NCBI RefSeq assembly: GCF_002224245.2
Contig: NZ_NKHK02000012.1
Location: 1 to 50,639 of the forward strand
Direction of reading: 5' to 3'
Source: Moraxella sp. VT-16-12
GTDB taxonomy: Bacteria > Pseudomonadota > Gammaproteobacteria > Pseudomonadales > Moraxellaceae
DNA length: 50,639 bases
This document shows, one piece after another, positions 28,317-36,878 of this stretch (its first letter is position 1; every line of letters begins with the position of its first letter). Below the pieces are notes generated by a model. The model searched no databases, was not told the DNA's origin, and worked only from the letters and a program-made list of their open reading frames with translations. A program made the translations under genes and the position numbers.

Positions 28317-28822
28317 GCATGATTGATGGGGCGATTTTATTTGTGCTGATGGTGGGCGTGATTCGTGGCTTTATGTCAGGCATGATAAAAACCGCTTTTA
28401 TGCTCATTGGTTGGCTGGTCGCCTTAGTGATGGCATCAAAATTTGCTCCCATATTTGCGTTATTATTGCAGCCCATCATTGATAACAGGGTGGGGCAAAT
28501 CACTTTGTCATTTTTTATGATTGTTTTGGTGATTATTGTTATCACCCACATTTTGGCATATATTGCCCTAAAAATGCTTAAATTTTTAAAACTTGGCTTT
28601 TTAGATAGGCTGGGTGGGGCAGTGTTAGGTGTGGCAAAAGGTCTGTTTAAAATATTGATTTTATTAAGTTTAACTGCTCCGATACTGCCACATTTGCCCA
28701 ATGTTGGCTCATCGGTGTTGATGCCATCTTTATTGCCATTTGCTCCTATTGCTCAAAAAATAGCAGGTGATGCACTGACACAAACATGGCAAGAGATACA
28801 AAACCCTTATCAATCTTTGTGA
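28313..28822 (+). CDS. cvpA: CvpA family inner-membrane protein
   Basis: 169 residues with four predicted membrane helices (first near residues 4-22, second 27-45, third in [20 protein letters not shown], fourth after [15 protein letters not shown]). [12 protein letters not shown] is the family signature. In E. coli the gene is needed for colicin V export and is linked to envelope maintenance; the molecular role is not settled. It is translationally coupled to pyrD (ATGA) and lies 25 bases before purF, the same cvpA-purF pairing as in E. coli. Confidence 0.92.
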   Translation: MSMIDGAILFVLMVGVIRGFMSGMIKTAFMLIGWLVALVMASKFAPIFALLLQPIIDNRVGQITLSFFMIVLVIIVITHILAYIALKMLKFLKLGFLDRLGGAVLGVAKGLFKILILLSLTAPILPHLPNVGSSVLMPSLLPFAPIAQKIAGDALTQTWQEIQNPYQSL

Positions 28823-28847
28823 TTATTTTATTTATTTTGGAGTGCTT

Positions 28848-30362
28848 ATGTGTGGCGTTATTGGTATTTGTGCAAATGAACCGGTTAATCAGCTGTTGTA
28901 TGATGGCTTGACCATGTTGCAACATCGGGGGCAAGATGCGGCAGGCATTGCCACTTTACACGATGACCGTTTTTATTTGCGTAAAGATAATGGCATGGTG
29001 CGTGATGTGTTTTTAAACAAACACATGGTGCGTTTGGTGGGAAATTTTGGCATTGGTCATGTACGCTATCCTACCGCAGGCACATCAAGCACCGCCGAAG
29101 CCCAGCCTTTGTATGTCAATTCCCCTTATGGCATTGCACTGGCACATAATGGCAACTTAACCAATGTTGAAGAGCTGACCCGAGAGCTGTATCAAAAAGA
29201 CCGCCGTCATCTTAATACTGACTCAGATTCAGAAGTTTTGTTAAATATTTTTGCTCATCAGCTACAAAGCTATGACAAACCCACATTAACGCCTGATGAC
29301 ATTTTTGATGCCTTAGGGGCGGTATATGAACGCTGTCAAGGGGCGTATGCGGTTGTTGCAATGATAGCAGGGCATGGGCTTTTGGCGTTTAGAGACCCTA
29401 ATGGCATACGTCCTTTGGTGTATGGTCGCCGTTTGACCCAAACAGGGGTGGAACATATGGTGGCATCAGAATCGGTGGCTTTAACCGCCTTAGGCTTTGA
29501 AGTGGTCAGAGACATACAAGCGGGCGAAGCGATGTTTATTGATTTGTCTTATAATGTTCACAGTCGCCAATGCGTGCCTGCTCCTAAGCATACCCCTTGT
29601 ATTTTTGAGTATGTGTATTTTGCCCGTCCTGACAGTATCATTGATAACATTTCTGTACATAAGGCTCGCATGCGTATGGGTGAAAAGCTTGCCCAAAAAA
29701 TCATGCGTGAATGGGGTGAAGAGCATGGCATTGATGTGGTGATACCCATTCCTGACACTTCACGAAATTCAGCCTTGGAACTGGCGTTGCATTTGGGTGT
29801 AAAATACCGTGAAGGTTTTAACAAAAATCGCTATATTGGACGCACCTTTATCATGCCGGGGCAATCACAACGCAAAAAAAGCGTTCGCCAAAAGCTCAAT
29901 GCCATTGCTTTGGAATTTAAAAACAAAAACGTGCTTTTGGTAGATGACAGCATTGTACGTGGCACAACCTGTCATGAGATTGTGCAGATGGCACGAGATG
30001 CTGGGGCAAAAAATGTCTTTTTTGCGTCTGTGGCACCGCCTGTGATATACCCAAATGTCTATGGTATTGATATGCCTGCAAAAAGCGAGCTGATTTCATC
30101 AGGAAGAAGCACCGAAGAAGTGTGTCAAATCATTGGGGCTGACCGTTTGATTTTTCAGGATTTGGACGATTTGATTTATGCGGTAAATAACACCAAATAC
30201 AGCCGAGTGGATGGCTTTGATTGCTCGGTGTTTGATGGGGTGTATGTGGCAGGTCAGATTGATGATGACTATTTGACCGCTTTGCAGGCCAAAAGAAGCG
30301 ATGGTGCCAAGAAAAATGTGGTTAATACCCCTGTGGATATTACAGGCGTGATGGACATTTAA
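28848..30362 (+). CDS. purF: Amidophosphoribosyltransferase
   Basis: First committed enzyme of purine synthesis: PRPP plus glutamine gives phosphoribosylamine. 504 residues. The start is placed at the ATG at 28848 so that Cys2 of [10 protein letters not shown] becomes the N-terminal nucleophile; GGAG lies upstream, and the GTG at 28842 would bury the Cys. [14 protein letters not shown] and [10 protein letters not shown] belong to the glutaminase domain. [12 protein letters not shown] and the PRPP-binding [17 protein letters not shown] belong to the transferase domain. No Cys cluster or propeptide is visible. Confidence 0.97.
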   Translation: MCGVIGICANEPVNQLLYDGLTMLQHRGQDAAGIATLHDDRFYLRKDNGMVRDVFLNKHMVRLVGNFGIGHVRYPTAGTSSTAEAQPLYVNSPYGIALAHNGNLTNVEELTRELYQKDRRHLNTDSDSEVLLNIFAHQLQSYDKPTLTPDDIFDALGAVYERCQGAYAVVAMIAGHGLLAFRDPNGIRPLVYGRRLTQTGVEHMVASESVALTALGFEVVRDIQAGEAMFIDLSYNVHSRQCVPAPKHTPCIFEYVYFARPDSIIDNISVHKARMRMGEKLAQKIMREWGEEHGIDVVIPIPDTSRNSALELALHLGVKYREGFNKNRYIGRTFIMPGQSQRKKSVRQKLNAIALEFKNKNVLLVDDSIVRGTTCHEIVQMARDAGAKNVFFASVAPPVIYPNVYGIDMPAKSELISSGRSTEEVCQIIGADRLIFQDLDDLIYAVNNTKYSRVDGFDCSVFDGVYVAGQIDDDYLTALQAKRSDGAKKNVVNTPVDITGVMDI

Positions 30363-30385
30363 CACTATATGAGTGCTGTATTGTT

Positions 30386-30418
30386 GCTAAGTTTTGGCTA
30401 AGTTTTGTTTGTTATACT
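30386..30418 (+). promoter_or_regulatory. Tandem 11-bp repeat and extended -10 upstream of the PepSY gene
   Basis: Two exact copies of GCTAAGTTTTG lie head to tail at 30386-30407, immediately followed by an extended -10 (TG at 30410-30411, TATACT at 30413-30418). The repeats cover the -35 position. Two half-sites one helical turn apart are the usual target of an OmpR/PhoB-class response regulator. GCTAAG-N5-GCTAAG resembles the tandem CTTAAG-type sites of PmrA/QseB-like regulators. Confidence 0.6.
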
Positions 30419-30445
30419 GTGCCTAAATCTATTTAGGAGCATCTT

Positions 30446-30790
30446 ATGTTACACAAATCATTTTTAGCCATCATCTTAGCAGCCGTATTATCCACACCTG
30501 TCATGGCAGATGATGATTATGATGATGATTACCGTCCACGTTCATCACAGGCCAAAAACCAAACCGCCAGCAAAGCTGTCATCTCTGCTCAGCAAGCTCG
30601 CAATATCGCCCTTAACCGTGTTGGTAAAAAAGGTCGGATAACTGATGTGGATTTTGACCATCATGACGATGACCATCGTGGGGTGGCAACTTATGATGTG
30701 GACGTGGTCTTAGGTCGCACCAAACATGAAGTAAAAATCAACGCTCACACAGGGGCAATCATCCGTATCAAGCGTGATAATAACGACTGA
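30446..30790 (+). CDS. Periplasmic PepSY-domain protein
   Basis: 114 residues. The signal peptide (SFLAIILAAVLSTPVMA) is predicted to be cut before DDDYDDDY. A short Asp-rich linker precedes one PepSY domain (SAQQARNIALNRVGKKGRI ... YDVDVVLGRTKHEVKINAHT ... GAIIRIKRD). PepSY proteins are often small periplasmic regulators or binding proteins. The Asp/His-rich stretch (DFDHHDDDH) could bind divalent cations; this is inference. AGGAG lies before the ATG, and the promoter carries a tandem 11-bp repeat, so it is likely a two-component target gene. Confidence 0.85.
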   Translation: MLHKSFLAIILAAVLSTPVMADDDYDDDYRPRSSQAKNQTASKAVISAQQARNIALNRVGKKGRITDVDFDHHDDDHRGVATYDVDVVLGRTKHEVKINAHTGAIIRIKRDNND

Positions 30791-30795
30791 TGAAC

Positions 30796-30824
30796 AAAAA
30801 AGCCGCCTAAGTTGGCGGTTTTTA
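30796..30824. terminator. Terminator between the PepSY gene and argF
   Basis: A run of A, then CCGCC paired with GGCGG around a short loop, then a T run. It separates the convergent PepSY and argF genes and can act in both directions. Confidence 0.8.
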
Positions 30825-30825
30825 T

Positions 30826-31743
30826 TTACAGCTGGATTTTATCTTTTAACAAAAACTCCATCAAGGCTTTTTGGGCGTGCAAGCGATTTTCTGCTTCATC
30901 CCACACCACCGCTCGCGGGTCGTCCAATAAATCAGCACTAATCTCCTCACCGCGGTGAGCAGGCAAACAGTGCATAAACAGCACATCTTTATCAGCCATA
31001 TCCAACAAAGCAGGGCTGACTTGAAAACCAGCAAAATCTGCTTCACGTTTTTTCTGCTCAGCTTCTTGCCCCATACTTGCCCACACGTCTGTTACTACCA
31101 AATGACTGCCTTTGACAGCATCTGCCACATTGTCAGTCAAAGTTAGGCGATGGGCGTATTTGGCAACAAGTGTATCATTTGGTTCATAACCTTTTGGGGT
31201 GGCGATATTAAGATAAAAATCAAATTGCTCTGCGGCAATGATGTAGGAGTTGCACATATTGTTGCCATCACCCACCCAAGTTACAGTTTTGCCTTTGATG
31301 TCGCCTTTATGCTCAAAATAAGTCTGCATATCAGCAAGCAGTTGGCAAGGGTGGTAATCATCTGTTAAAGCGTTGATGACAGGCACACTAGAATATTTGG
31401 CAAAAGTTTCCACACGCTCATGAGCAAAGGTGCGAATCATCACGATGTCCGTCATGGCACTGATGACCCGAGCAGAGTCTTCTATTGGTTCGCCACGCCC
31501 AAGCTGGGTATCATTGGGCGATAAAAACAATGCTTGTCCGCCAAATTGCCCCATGCCTGTTTCAAAAGACACACGTGTGCGAGTGCTTGACTTTTCAAAA
31601 ATCATGGCAAGCGTGCGACCAACAAAAGGGCGATAAATCTCACCACGGTGTTGCATTTTGCGAAGCTCAGACGCACGGCGAATGATGCCATAAAGCTCAT
31701 CTTTGGATAGGTCAAGCAAAGTCAAAAAATGGCGAACACTCAT
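30826..31743 (-). CDS. argF: Ornithine carbamoyltransferase
   Basis: Forms citrulline from ornithine and carbamoyl phosphate in arginine synthesis. 305 residues. The carbamoyl-phosphate loop is [16 protein letters not shown], followed by [19 protein letters not shown], the HPCQLLADM segment and the ornithine-specific [14 protein letters not shown]. Anabolic-type length. A well-formed promoter lies directly upstream and no obvious ARG-box palindrome stands out. Confidence 0.96.
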   Translation of the reverse strand: MSVRHFLTLLDLSKDELYGIIRRASELRKMQHRGEIYRPFVGRTLAMIFEKSSTRTRVSFETGMGQFGGQALFLSPNDTQLGRGEPIEDSARVISAMTDIVMIRTFAHERVETFAKYSSVPVINALTDDYHPCQLLADMQTYFEHKGDIKGKTVTWVGDGNNMCNSYIIAAEQFDFYLNIATPKGYEPNDTLVAKYAHRLTLTDNVADAVKGSHLVVTDVWASMGQEAEQKKREADFAGFQVSPALLDMADKDVLFMHCLPAHRGEEISADLLDDPRAVVWDEAENRLHAQKALMEFLLKDKIQL

Positions 31744-31775
31744 AAAAATCCTTAATATGATGGTGGAAAAGATTT

Positions 31776-31804
31776 AGTATAACAAAATTTATCCTTAATC
31801 ACAA
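31776..31804 (-). promoter_or_regulatory. Promoter of argF
   Basis: On the minus strand TTGTGA (31804-31799), a 17-base spacer and TATACT (31781-31776), with TGT in front of the -10. The predicted start is about 25 bases upstream of the argF ATG. Confidence 0.65.
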
Positions 31805-31826
31805 TTTTTGCAATGACAAAACCATT

Positions 31827-32948
31827 TTATAAAACAAACCGTCTGTTCGGTCTTTTTGTGGTTTTACAAAACAGCTCATAGCCAATCGTATTTGCCCAAG
31901 CTGCCACTTCATCACACGCCAACCCATCTCCCCACAATATCACCGTATCGCCAATGTCTATGGGTAGCCCTGTGATGTCTATCATCATCATGTCCATCGC
32001 CACACGCCCCACAACAGGCACAAAATACGTTTGCTGATTTTTTATTATCAGCACCTTAGCACCGACAACCACCCTAGGGTAGCCATCACCATAACCCACA
32101 GCCAGCACGCCGATACGGCTTGGTTTATCCGCCACCCACAACCCACCATAACCAACTTGCTCGCCTGCACAAAGATGATGTGTGGCAAAAATTTGGCTAC
32201 TAAACGTCATCACCGTCTGCAAACCTAGCTCTGATGCTGATTTATCTGTCATGGGCGTACCACCATACAGCCCAATACCTGCACGCACCCAGTCATAGTG
32301 GGCATGGGCAAAGTTCATAATCCCTGCCGAGTTACATAGTGAGCCTTGTATTTTATTGCCATATTGGGATTTTAATGCACTCAATGTGTCATGAAAATGT
32401 TTGATTTGCATGGCATTGCTGGGGTGATTTTTATCATCAGCACAAGCAAAATGACTGGTTAGAACAATCCGATAGCCTGCATTTATCAAAATTTTGGCAC
32501 TTTTTAGGGCATTTGCTTGGTCAAAACCCAGCCGATTCATGCCAGTATTGTATTTTAGCCAGATGGTGTTGCTAAAACTGTCTGTTGGCGGGGTATTTTT
32601 TATTGCCCAATCAAGCTGTTTGTTACAATGCACCACGCAACCAAAACCATGCTTGATTGCACCTAGCCACTCATCAGCACTAAACACGCCTTCTATCAAA
32701 ACAACGTCTTTATGGGTGTTTAAATGCTGGCAAGTATGTCGCACTTCCAAGCCTTCATCAAAAGTCGCCACCCCAAAAGCGTCCGCCTGCAACAAGCCTG
32801 CCACGCAAAGCGGTACGCCATGCCCATAAGCATTGGCTTTAACCATCGCCATGATACGGGTATTGGTGGATAACTGGCGTTTAAACACCCCAAGATTGCG
32901 AGCTAGGGCGGATTGGTTGATGGTGATGTGAGTTTGTCGCATGGTCAT
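31827..32948 (-). CDS. alr: Alanine racemase
   Basis: PLP enzyme that makes D-alanine for peptidoglycan. 373 residues. The PLP-binding lysine is in AMVKANAYGHGV near residue 38; later AGIGLYGGTPM and VLAVGYGDGYPR carry the second-base tyrosine region, and GRVAMDMMMIDIT is a family segment. The ATG at 32948 overlaps the dnaB stop as ATGA, which favours it over the ATG at 32942. dnaB-alr is a conserved gene pair. Confidence 0.95.
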   Translation of the reverse strand: MTMRQTHITINQSALARNLGVFKRQLSTNTRIMAMVKANAYGHGVPLCVAGLLQADAFGVATFDEGLEVRHTCQHLNTHKDVVLIEGVFSADEWLGAIKHGFGCVVHCNKQLDWAIKNTPPTDSFSNTIWLKYNTGMNRLGFDQANALKSAKILINAGYRIVLTSHFACADDKNHPSNAMQIKHFHDTLSALKSQYGNKIQGSLCNSAGIMNFAHAHYDWVRAGIGLYGGTPMTDKSASELGLQTVMTFSSQIFATHHLCAGEQVGYGGLWVADKPSRIGVLAVGYGDGYPRVVVGAKVLIIKNQQTYFVPVVGRVAMDMMMIDITGLPIDIGDTVILWGDGLACDEVAAWANTIGYELFCKTTKRPNRRFVL

Positions 32949-34351
32949 TCTTCTTGAAAATCAGCAGGAATGTTAATGGCATTGTCAAATTTGGTGTATT
33001 CACCGATGAATTTTAAGGGAATTTTACCGATGGGGCCGTTACGTTGTTTGCCGATGATGATTTCTGCTTGTCCACGAACTTTTTGTTTGGTGGCTTCATC
33101 TTTGGCATACACTTCATCACGATAAATGAACAAAATCAAATCCGCGTCCTGCTCAATTGCACCTGATTCACGCAAATCTGACATGAGTGGACGTTTGTCT
33201 GTTCGCTGTTCTAATCCGCGATTAAGTTGCGATAAGGCGATGACAGGACAGTTCATCTCTCTGGCCAATGCTTTTAAACTGCGACTGATTTCACCAATTT
33301 CAAGCACGCGGTTATTTTCCATGCCGGGGACTTTCATCAGCTGTAAATAATCCACCACAATCAAACCGATGCCTGTGTCATGATTTTTGGCGATACGCCG
33401 ACAGGTAGAACGCACCTCAGACGGCGGTAAATTGTTGCGTGCGTCTATGTATAAGGGCATGTTTTGAAAAAATCCCACCGCATCCATAAAATAGCCCCAT
33501 TCCATCTCACTCATGTTGGCCGAACGCAGGTTGGTTTGGTTAATCTGAGCAAATGCTGAGACCATACGCATCATAATTGCCTCAGCAGGCATTTCCATAG
33601 AAAACATCACCACCGGCAAACCTTGACCTAATACCGCCTCAGCAATGTTCATGGCAAAAGTGGTCTTACCCATAGATGGGCGAGCTGCCACAATAATCAG
33701 GTCGCCTTTTTGCAATCCTTGGGTTTTATAATTTAGCTCATCAAAGGGCGTGGCAAGCCCAATCAACCCTTCACCACGAGCACGAATCTCTTGAAGCTGA
33801 GTAACCACGTTGGCTAAGATGTCATTGGCTTTCATCACGCCTTGTTTGCTGGCTTTTTTGGCATAGCTTTCATTGATGCGAAAAATATCAGCTTCCACCA
33901 CGTCCAAAATCTCATTGACCGACTGCTGTTTTGGTTGGTAGGCCAAATTTAGCATGCGATTGGCAGCCTTGATAAGCTGACGGTACACCGAAAATTCTTT
34001 AACCCTTTCAGCATAAGGCACAAGATTAAATAAAGTGGCAGGACTTTCATTAATCTGCATGAAATACTGCTCACCACCTGCTCTTTCTAGCAAGTTTTGA
34101 ACTTCCAAATGGTCATGCACCATAAGCGTGTCATAGGGCTGATTGACACGAGACAGGTGGCTGATGGCATCAAAAATCACGCCATGTCGCTCCCCATAAA
34201 AGTCATCGGACGTGATGATGCTTTCTACTTTGTCAAATGATTCGTCTATGCTCATCAAGGAAGCCAGCAACGCTCGCTCAATATCCATGTTGTGCGGGGG
34301 TTGTAAGTCCAGTAAACTGTGAGTTTTTTTGGGTGAATTTTGTTCAGTCAT
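32945..34351 (-). CDS. dnaB: Replicative DNA helicase DnaB
   Basis: Hexameric 5'-3' helicase at the replication fork. About 468 residues, the usual length. The N-terminal helical domain begins PPHNMDIERALLASLMS. The RecA-like C-terminal domain has IIVAARPSMGKTTFAMNIAE (Walker A), MFSMEMPAEAI, IGLIVVDYLQLMKVPG (Walker B), LSQLNRGLEQRTDKRP and DLRESGAIEQDADLILFIYR. The frame is open to 34423, but MTEQNSPKKT at 34351 is the homology start. No intein interrupts the gene. It is translationally coupled to alr and divergent from pdxA. Confidence 0.97.
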   Translation of the reverse strand: MTEQNSPKKTHSLLDLQPPHNMDIERALLASLMSIDESFDKVESIITSDDFYGERHGVIFDAISHLSRVNQPYDTLMVHDHLEVQNLLERAGGEQYFMQINESPATLFNLVPYAERVKEFSVYRQLIKAANRMLNLAYQPKQQSVNEILDVVEADIFRINESYAKKASKQGVMKANDILANVVTQLQEIRARGEGLIGLATPFDELNYKTQGLQKGDLIIVAARPSMGKTTFAMNIAEAVLGQGLPVVMFSMEMPAEAIMMRMVSAFAQINQTNLRSANMSEMEWGYFMDAVGFFQNMPLYIDARNNLPPSEVRSTCRRIAKNHDTGIGLIVVDYLQLMKVPGMENNRVLEIGEISRSLKALAREMNCPVIALSQLNRGLEQRTDKRPLMSDLRESGAIEQDADLILFIYRDEVYAKDEATKQKVRGQAEIIIGKQRNGPIGKIPLKFIGEYTKFDNAINIPADFQEE

Positions 34352-34461
34352 GGCAAGTTTTTTTGATAAAAAAATAAATTTTATCACAAAATAACAAATT
34401 CTACTTTTTAAAATCTTAATCAATGGGTAAAATATGCCTTTATCTTTAACAGAGCCACCCC

Positions 34462-35457
34462 ATGAAATCCATCATCATCACTACTGGCGAGCCTGCCGGC
34501 ATTGGTATGGACATTGTGCTAGATGTTTTGTGCCACCATCGCCATATTTTACCAAGCACGACCTACATCACCGCTTGTCATCAAAGTTTAAACGAGCGTA
34601 TGCAGATGCTTGGGATAACGATGGATTTGCCCATCATGAGCAACGATGATGTTGGCAAAGATGGGGTATTTATTATAGACATACCATGTCATGACAAAGT
34701 GATGGCAGGACAGCTTAATCAGAAGAATGCCTTGATGGTGCTAAGTCAGCTTGATTTGGCTCATCAATGGGCGATGACGGGCAAGGTAGGGGCAATCGTT
34801 ACCGCACCCATCTCAAAAGCGGTGATGATAGATGGAGGGATTTGTTTGGATAATGGCGACAAATTTAGTGGGCATACTGAGTTTTTTATGCACAAAGCAC
34901 AGTGTCATAAAGTGGTGATGATGCTTGCTAATACCAAGATGAAAGTTGCTTTAGTAACCACCCATCTGCCCTTAAAAGATGTGCCTGACGCCATCAACGC
35001 CCAAGAAATCATCAGCACCGTAAAAATCACCCATCGTGAGCTTCAAGAAAAATTTGGTATTGCCAAGCCGCGCCTGCTGGTCTGCGGACTTAATCCCCAT
35101 GCTGGTGAAGATGGTCATCTGGGTACAGAAGAGCAAACCATCATCAATCCTGCCCTAAAACAATGCCAACATGACGGCATTAATGTGTCGCTTGCCATGC
35201 CTGCTGACACCATGTTTACGCCCCATCATTTATCGCAAGCAGACGCCATCATCGCCATGTATCATGACCAAGGTCTTGCCCCCCTAAAATCACATGGTTT
35301 TGGCGATACAGTCAATATCACCTTAGGTCTGCCCTATGTGCGAACTTCAGTGGACCACGGCACGGCACTGGATTTGGCAGGTACAGCAAAAGCAAGCTCA
35401 TCAAGTTTGCTTCAAGCCATCAACATCGCCACGTCTGCCTTGACTGACAAATTTTAA
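34462..35457 (+). CDS. pdxA: 4-Hydroxythreonine-4-phosphate dehydrogenase
   Basis: NAD-dependent step of pyridoxal phosphate synthesis. 331 residues. The N-terminal IIITTGEPAGIGMDI, VGAIVTAPISKAVM, FSGHTEFFMHKAQ, the LNPHAGEDGHLGTEE stretch and MYHDQGLAPLKSHGF supply substrate and metal ligands. The product's pathway end, PLP, is the cofactor of alr and ilvE in this window. In E. coli pdxA is linked to ksgA; here it stands alone, divergent from dnaB. Confidence 0.96.
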   Translation: MKSIIITTGEPAGIGMDIVLDVLCHHRHILPSTTYITACHQSLNERMQMLGITMDLPIMSNDDVGKDGVFIIDIPCHDKVMAGQLNQKNALMVLSQLDLAHQWAMTGKVGAIVTAPISKAVMIDGGICLDNGDKFSGHTEFFMHKAQCHKVVMMLANTKMKVALVTTHLPLKDVPDAINAQEIISTVKITHRELQEKFGIAKPRLLVCGLNPHAGEDGHLGTEEQTIINPALKQCQHDGINVSLAMPADTMFTPHHLSQADAIIAMYHDQGLAPLKSHGFGDTVNITLGLPYVRTSVDHGTALDLAGTAKASSSSLLQAINIATSALTDKF

Positions 35458-35460
35458 ACA

Positions 35461-35484
35461 AAAAAACACCCCAAATGGGGTGTT
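35461..35484 (-). terminator. Rho-independent terminator after the entericidin-like gene
   Basis: AACACCCC-ATTT-GGGGTGTT followed by T residues on the minus strand, just past the small lipoprotein stop; it also lies 4 bases past the pdxA stop and may serve both. Confidence 0.85.
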
Positions 35485-35494
35485 CTTGAACAAA

Positions 35495-35635
35495 TTACAG
35501 TTTGTCTTGGACTTTTTGAGCACCATCACTAACAGCTTCGCCGGTGCGAGAAACGTCTTTGCCAAAGCCTTTGATGGTGTTGCAACCTGTCAATACCACA
35601 GTTGCCGCCAAAACACTCAAAATCAGTTTTTTCAT
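35495..35635 (-). CDS. Entericidin-type small lipoprotein
   Basis: A 46-residue product: a Lys-Lys signal peptide (MKKLILSVLAATVVLTGC), a lipobox LTGC and a short tail with NTIKGFGKDVSRTGEAV and ending KVQDKL. Length, the TxxGxGxDV pattern and the amphipathic tail match EcnA/EcnB family lipoproteins, which go to the membrane and are linked to stress or bacteriolysis in enteric bacteria. AAGGATTTGAC precedes the ATG. A single promoter and a strong terminator make it a one-gene unit. Confidence 0.85.
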   Translation of the reverse strand: MKKLILSVLAATVVLTGCNTIKGFGKDVSRTGEAVSDGAQKVQDKL

Positions 35636-35674
35636 GTCAAATCCTTAATCGGTGGATAAAAAGTCAATGAAAAC

Positions 35675-35725
35675 ACACATGGTCATGTGTCAGTTTATGT
35701 TATGCAATTTTTTGGATAAATACAA
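35675..35725 (-). promoter_or_regulatory. Promoter and inverted repeat upstream of the entericidin-like gene
   Basis: On the minus strand, TTGTAT (35725-35720), a 17-base spacer and TAACAT (35702-35697). Right after the predicted start lies a perfect 7-bp inverted repeat, ACACATG-AC-CATGTGT (35690-35675), which could be a repressor operator or a short hairpin at the RNA 5' end. Confidence 0.5.
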
Positions 35726-35802
35726 GCATTAAATCCATATTTTTGTATCTTTATGTGTATTTTTTTAAAATGATTGGTGTTTGATGTACAAAAAGCAAGC
35801 CA

Positions 35803-36120
35803 TCACAAACAGTTTGGTGGTTTTGGTAAGCCTGCAAGGCGATTGACATGACGGGCCACCAAACCTGTGTTAAACAAAACTTGCAGTTTGGCGTTATCAA
35901 TCTCATCATCAGGCAGGGTTTGTTTTAGGTGTTTGATGAGTGGGCGAGTGGCAGGACTGTGGTGATATTGTTCAAAAAATAGCCTTGTCTGCATTAAAAT
36001 GCGGTGATGTAACTCGGTCAAATGCACCCCAAGCGTATCTGCAAGCTCTTGGGCGACATCTGGTGTCCATGCGTGGTGGTCTTGTAGATGACCGTCATCA
36101 TCTAGTGGTATTTGTGGCAT
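35803..36120 (-). CDS. tusE: Sulfur relay protein TusE (DsrC family)
   Basis: Last Tus-relay carrier, which receives sulfur from TusBCD and hands it to MnmA for 2-thiouridine at tRNA position 34. 105 residues. It has the DDDGHLQDHHAW start, the HHRILMQTRLFFEQYHHSPA helix, RPLIKHLKQTLP and the C-terminal RLAGLPKPPNCL with the conserved penultimate Cys. It begins directly after tusC (stop and start adjacent), ending a tusD-tusC-tusE operon. Confidence 0.92.
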   Translation of the reverse strand: MPQIPLDDDGHLQDHHAWTPDVAQELADTLGVHLTELHHRILMQTRLFFEQYHHSPATRPLIKHLKQTLPDDEIDNAKLQVLFNTGLVARHVNRLAGLPKPPNCL

Positions 36121-36399
36121 TTAAAACTCCAAGCGTGCATCAAACACATCATCAGGACACGGCACATCAAAACGCACGTCCTGCCCATCAAAATCCGCCC
36201 ACGCCACGGGCAACTCATACAAATCTAGTGAGCGTATCATGCCATAAGGTCGCCCCTGTTTGTTATAAAATAACGCTTGGCTGTCCTTGGTCAGATAAAA
36301 TTGCACTTGATGGTCAAAACTTGCCAACACAAAGCCCAAAGATAGGGCTTCATAAGCGATAAGCTCACTGTTTGTGTTGATGGTGATTAAAATTTTCAT
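36121..36399 (-). CDS. tusC: Sulfur relay protein TusC-like (DsrF)
   Basis: About 92 residues, shorter than the roughly 119 of E. coli TusC. It starts MKILITINTNSELIAYEALS and contains a DsrE-fold pattern with FVLASFDHQVQFYLTKDSQA and MIRSLDLYELPVAWAD, the latter matching the LLGLYDI segment of TusC. The ATG at 36399 is chosen because the only upstream start in frame is a TTG at 36417; neither has a strong ribosome-binding site. No Cys of catalytic type is needed in TusC. It lies between tusD and tusE. Confidence 0.75.
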   Translation of the reverse strand: MKILITINTNSELIAYEALSLGFVLASFDHQVQFYLTKDSQALFYNKQGRPYGMIRSLDLYELPVAWADFDGQDVRFDVPCPDDVFDARLEF

Positions 36400-36420
36400 G
36401 GTATTTTGATTTGTCAATGA

Positions 36421-36804
36421 TTAAAACTGAATGAGTGTGGTGTCATCATCCAATGCCAAAGCAAAATTAGACAGACCCACCAAATAAAACGGCGAACGCA
36501 AATTATCACCATCTAAGCCATGACGTACGGCATTTTGATTGTCGCTGACACCCCGAGCCAATGCCGTCCCCACGCACACAGGCAATGCCAAACCATACTC
36601 ATCATGTAGCTTTTGCCAGTCATCTGCCACATCTGCCACATCTGCTGTCTGCCAACGCAAACGATTGGCGACATACGCCCCATCACCATAAAAAAACACT
36701 TGTAAAGTTTTTCCGTCAGCTAAGGTTTTTTTGGCAAAGTCTAAGGCACGCTGTGCGTTTGGGTGGTACGGGGTGGTGGTGATAAGCAGAAAAATTTTGT
36801 TCAT
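36421..36804 (-). CDS. tusD: Sulfur relay protein TusD (DsrE family)
   Basis: Catalytic subunit of the TusBCD sulfur-transfer complex. 127 residues. It has the N-terminal KIFLLITTTPYHPNAQRALD, FFYGDGAYVANRL and the active-site Cys in LPVCVGTALARGV. A 9-base tandem repeat (about 36625-36645, coding VADVAD) lies in the middle. tusC follows directly; tusB is not present in the operon. It is divergent from glnE. Confidence 0.92.
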   Translation of the reverse strand: MNKIFLLITTTPYHPNAQRALDFAKKTLADGKTLQVFFYGDGAYVANRLRWQTADVADVADDWQKLHDEYGLALPVCVGTALARGVSDNQNAVRHGLDGDNLRSPFYLVGLSNFALALDDDTTLIQF

Positions 36805-36878
36805 CGCTCAAATTGCTTAAAAATTTCTTAAAAATGCTTTATTATATCGCAAAACCACAAAAACCCAAAGGTCAATCC

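Noticed and set aside
36625-36650. Three copies of a 9-base repeat in tusD
   Set aside because: In frame and coding a VADVAD stretch; a repeat unit of nine would not shift the frame, so phase variation is not implied.
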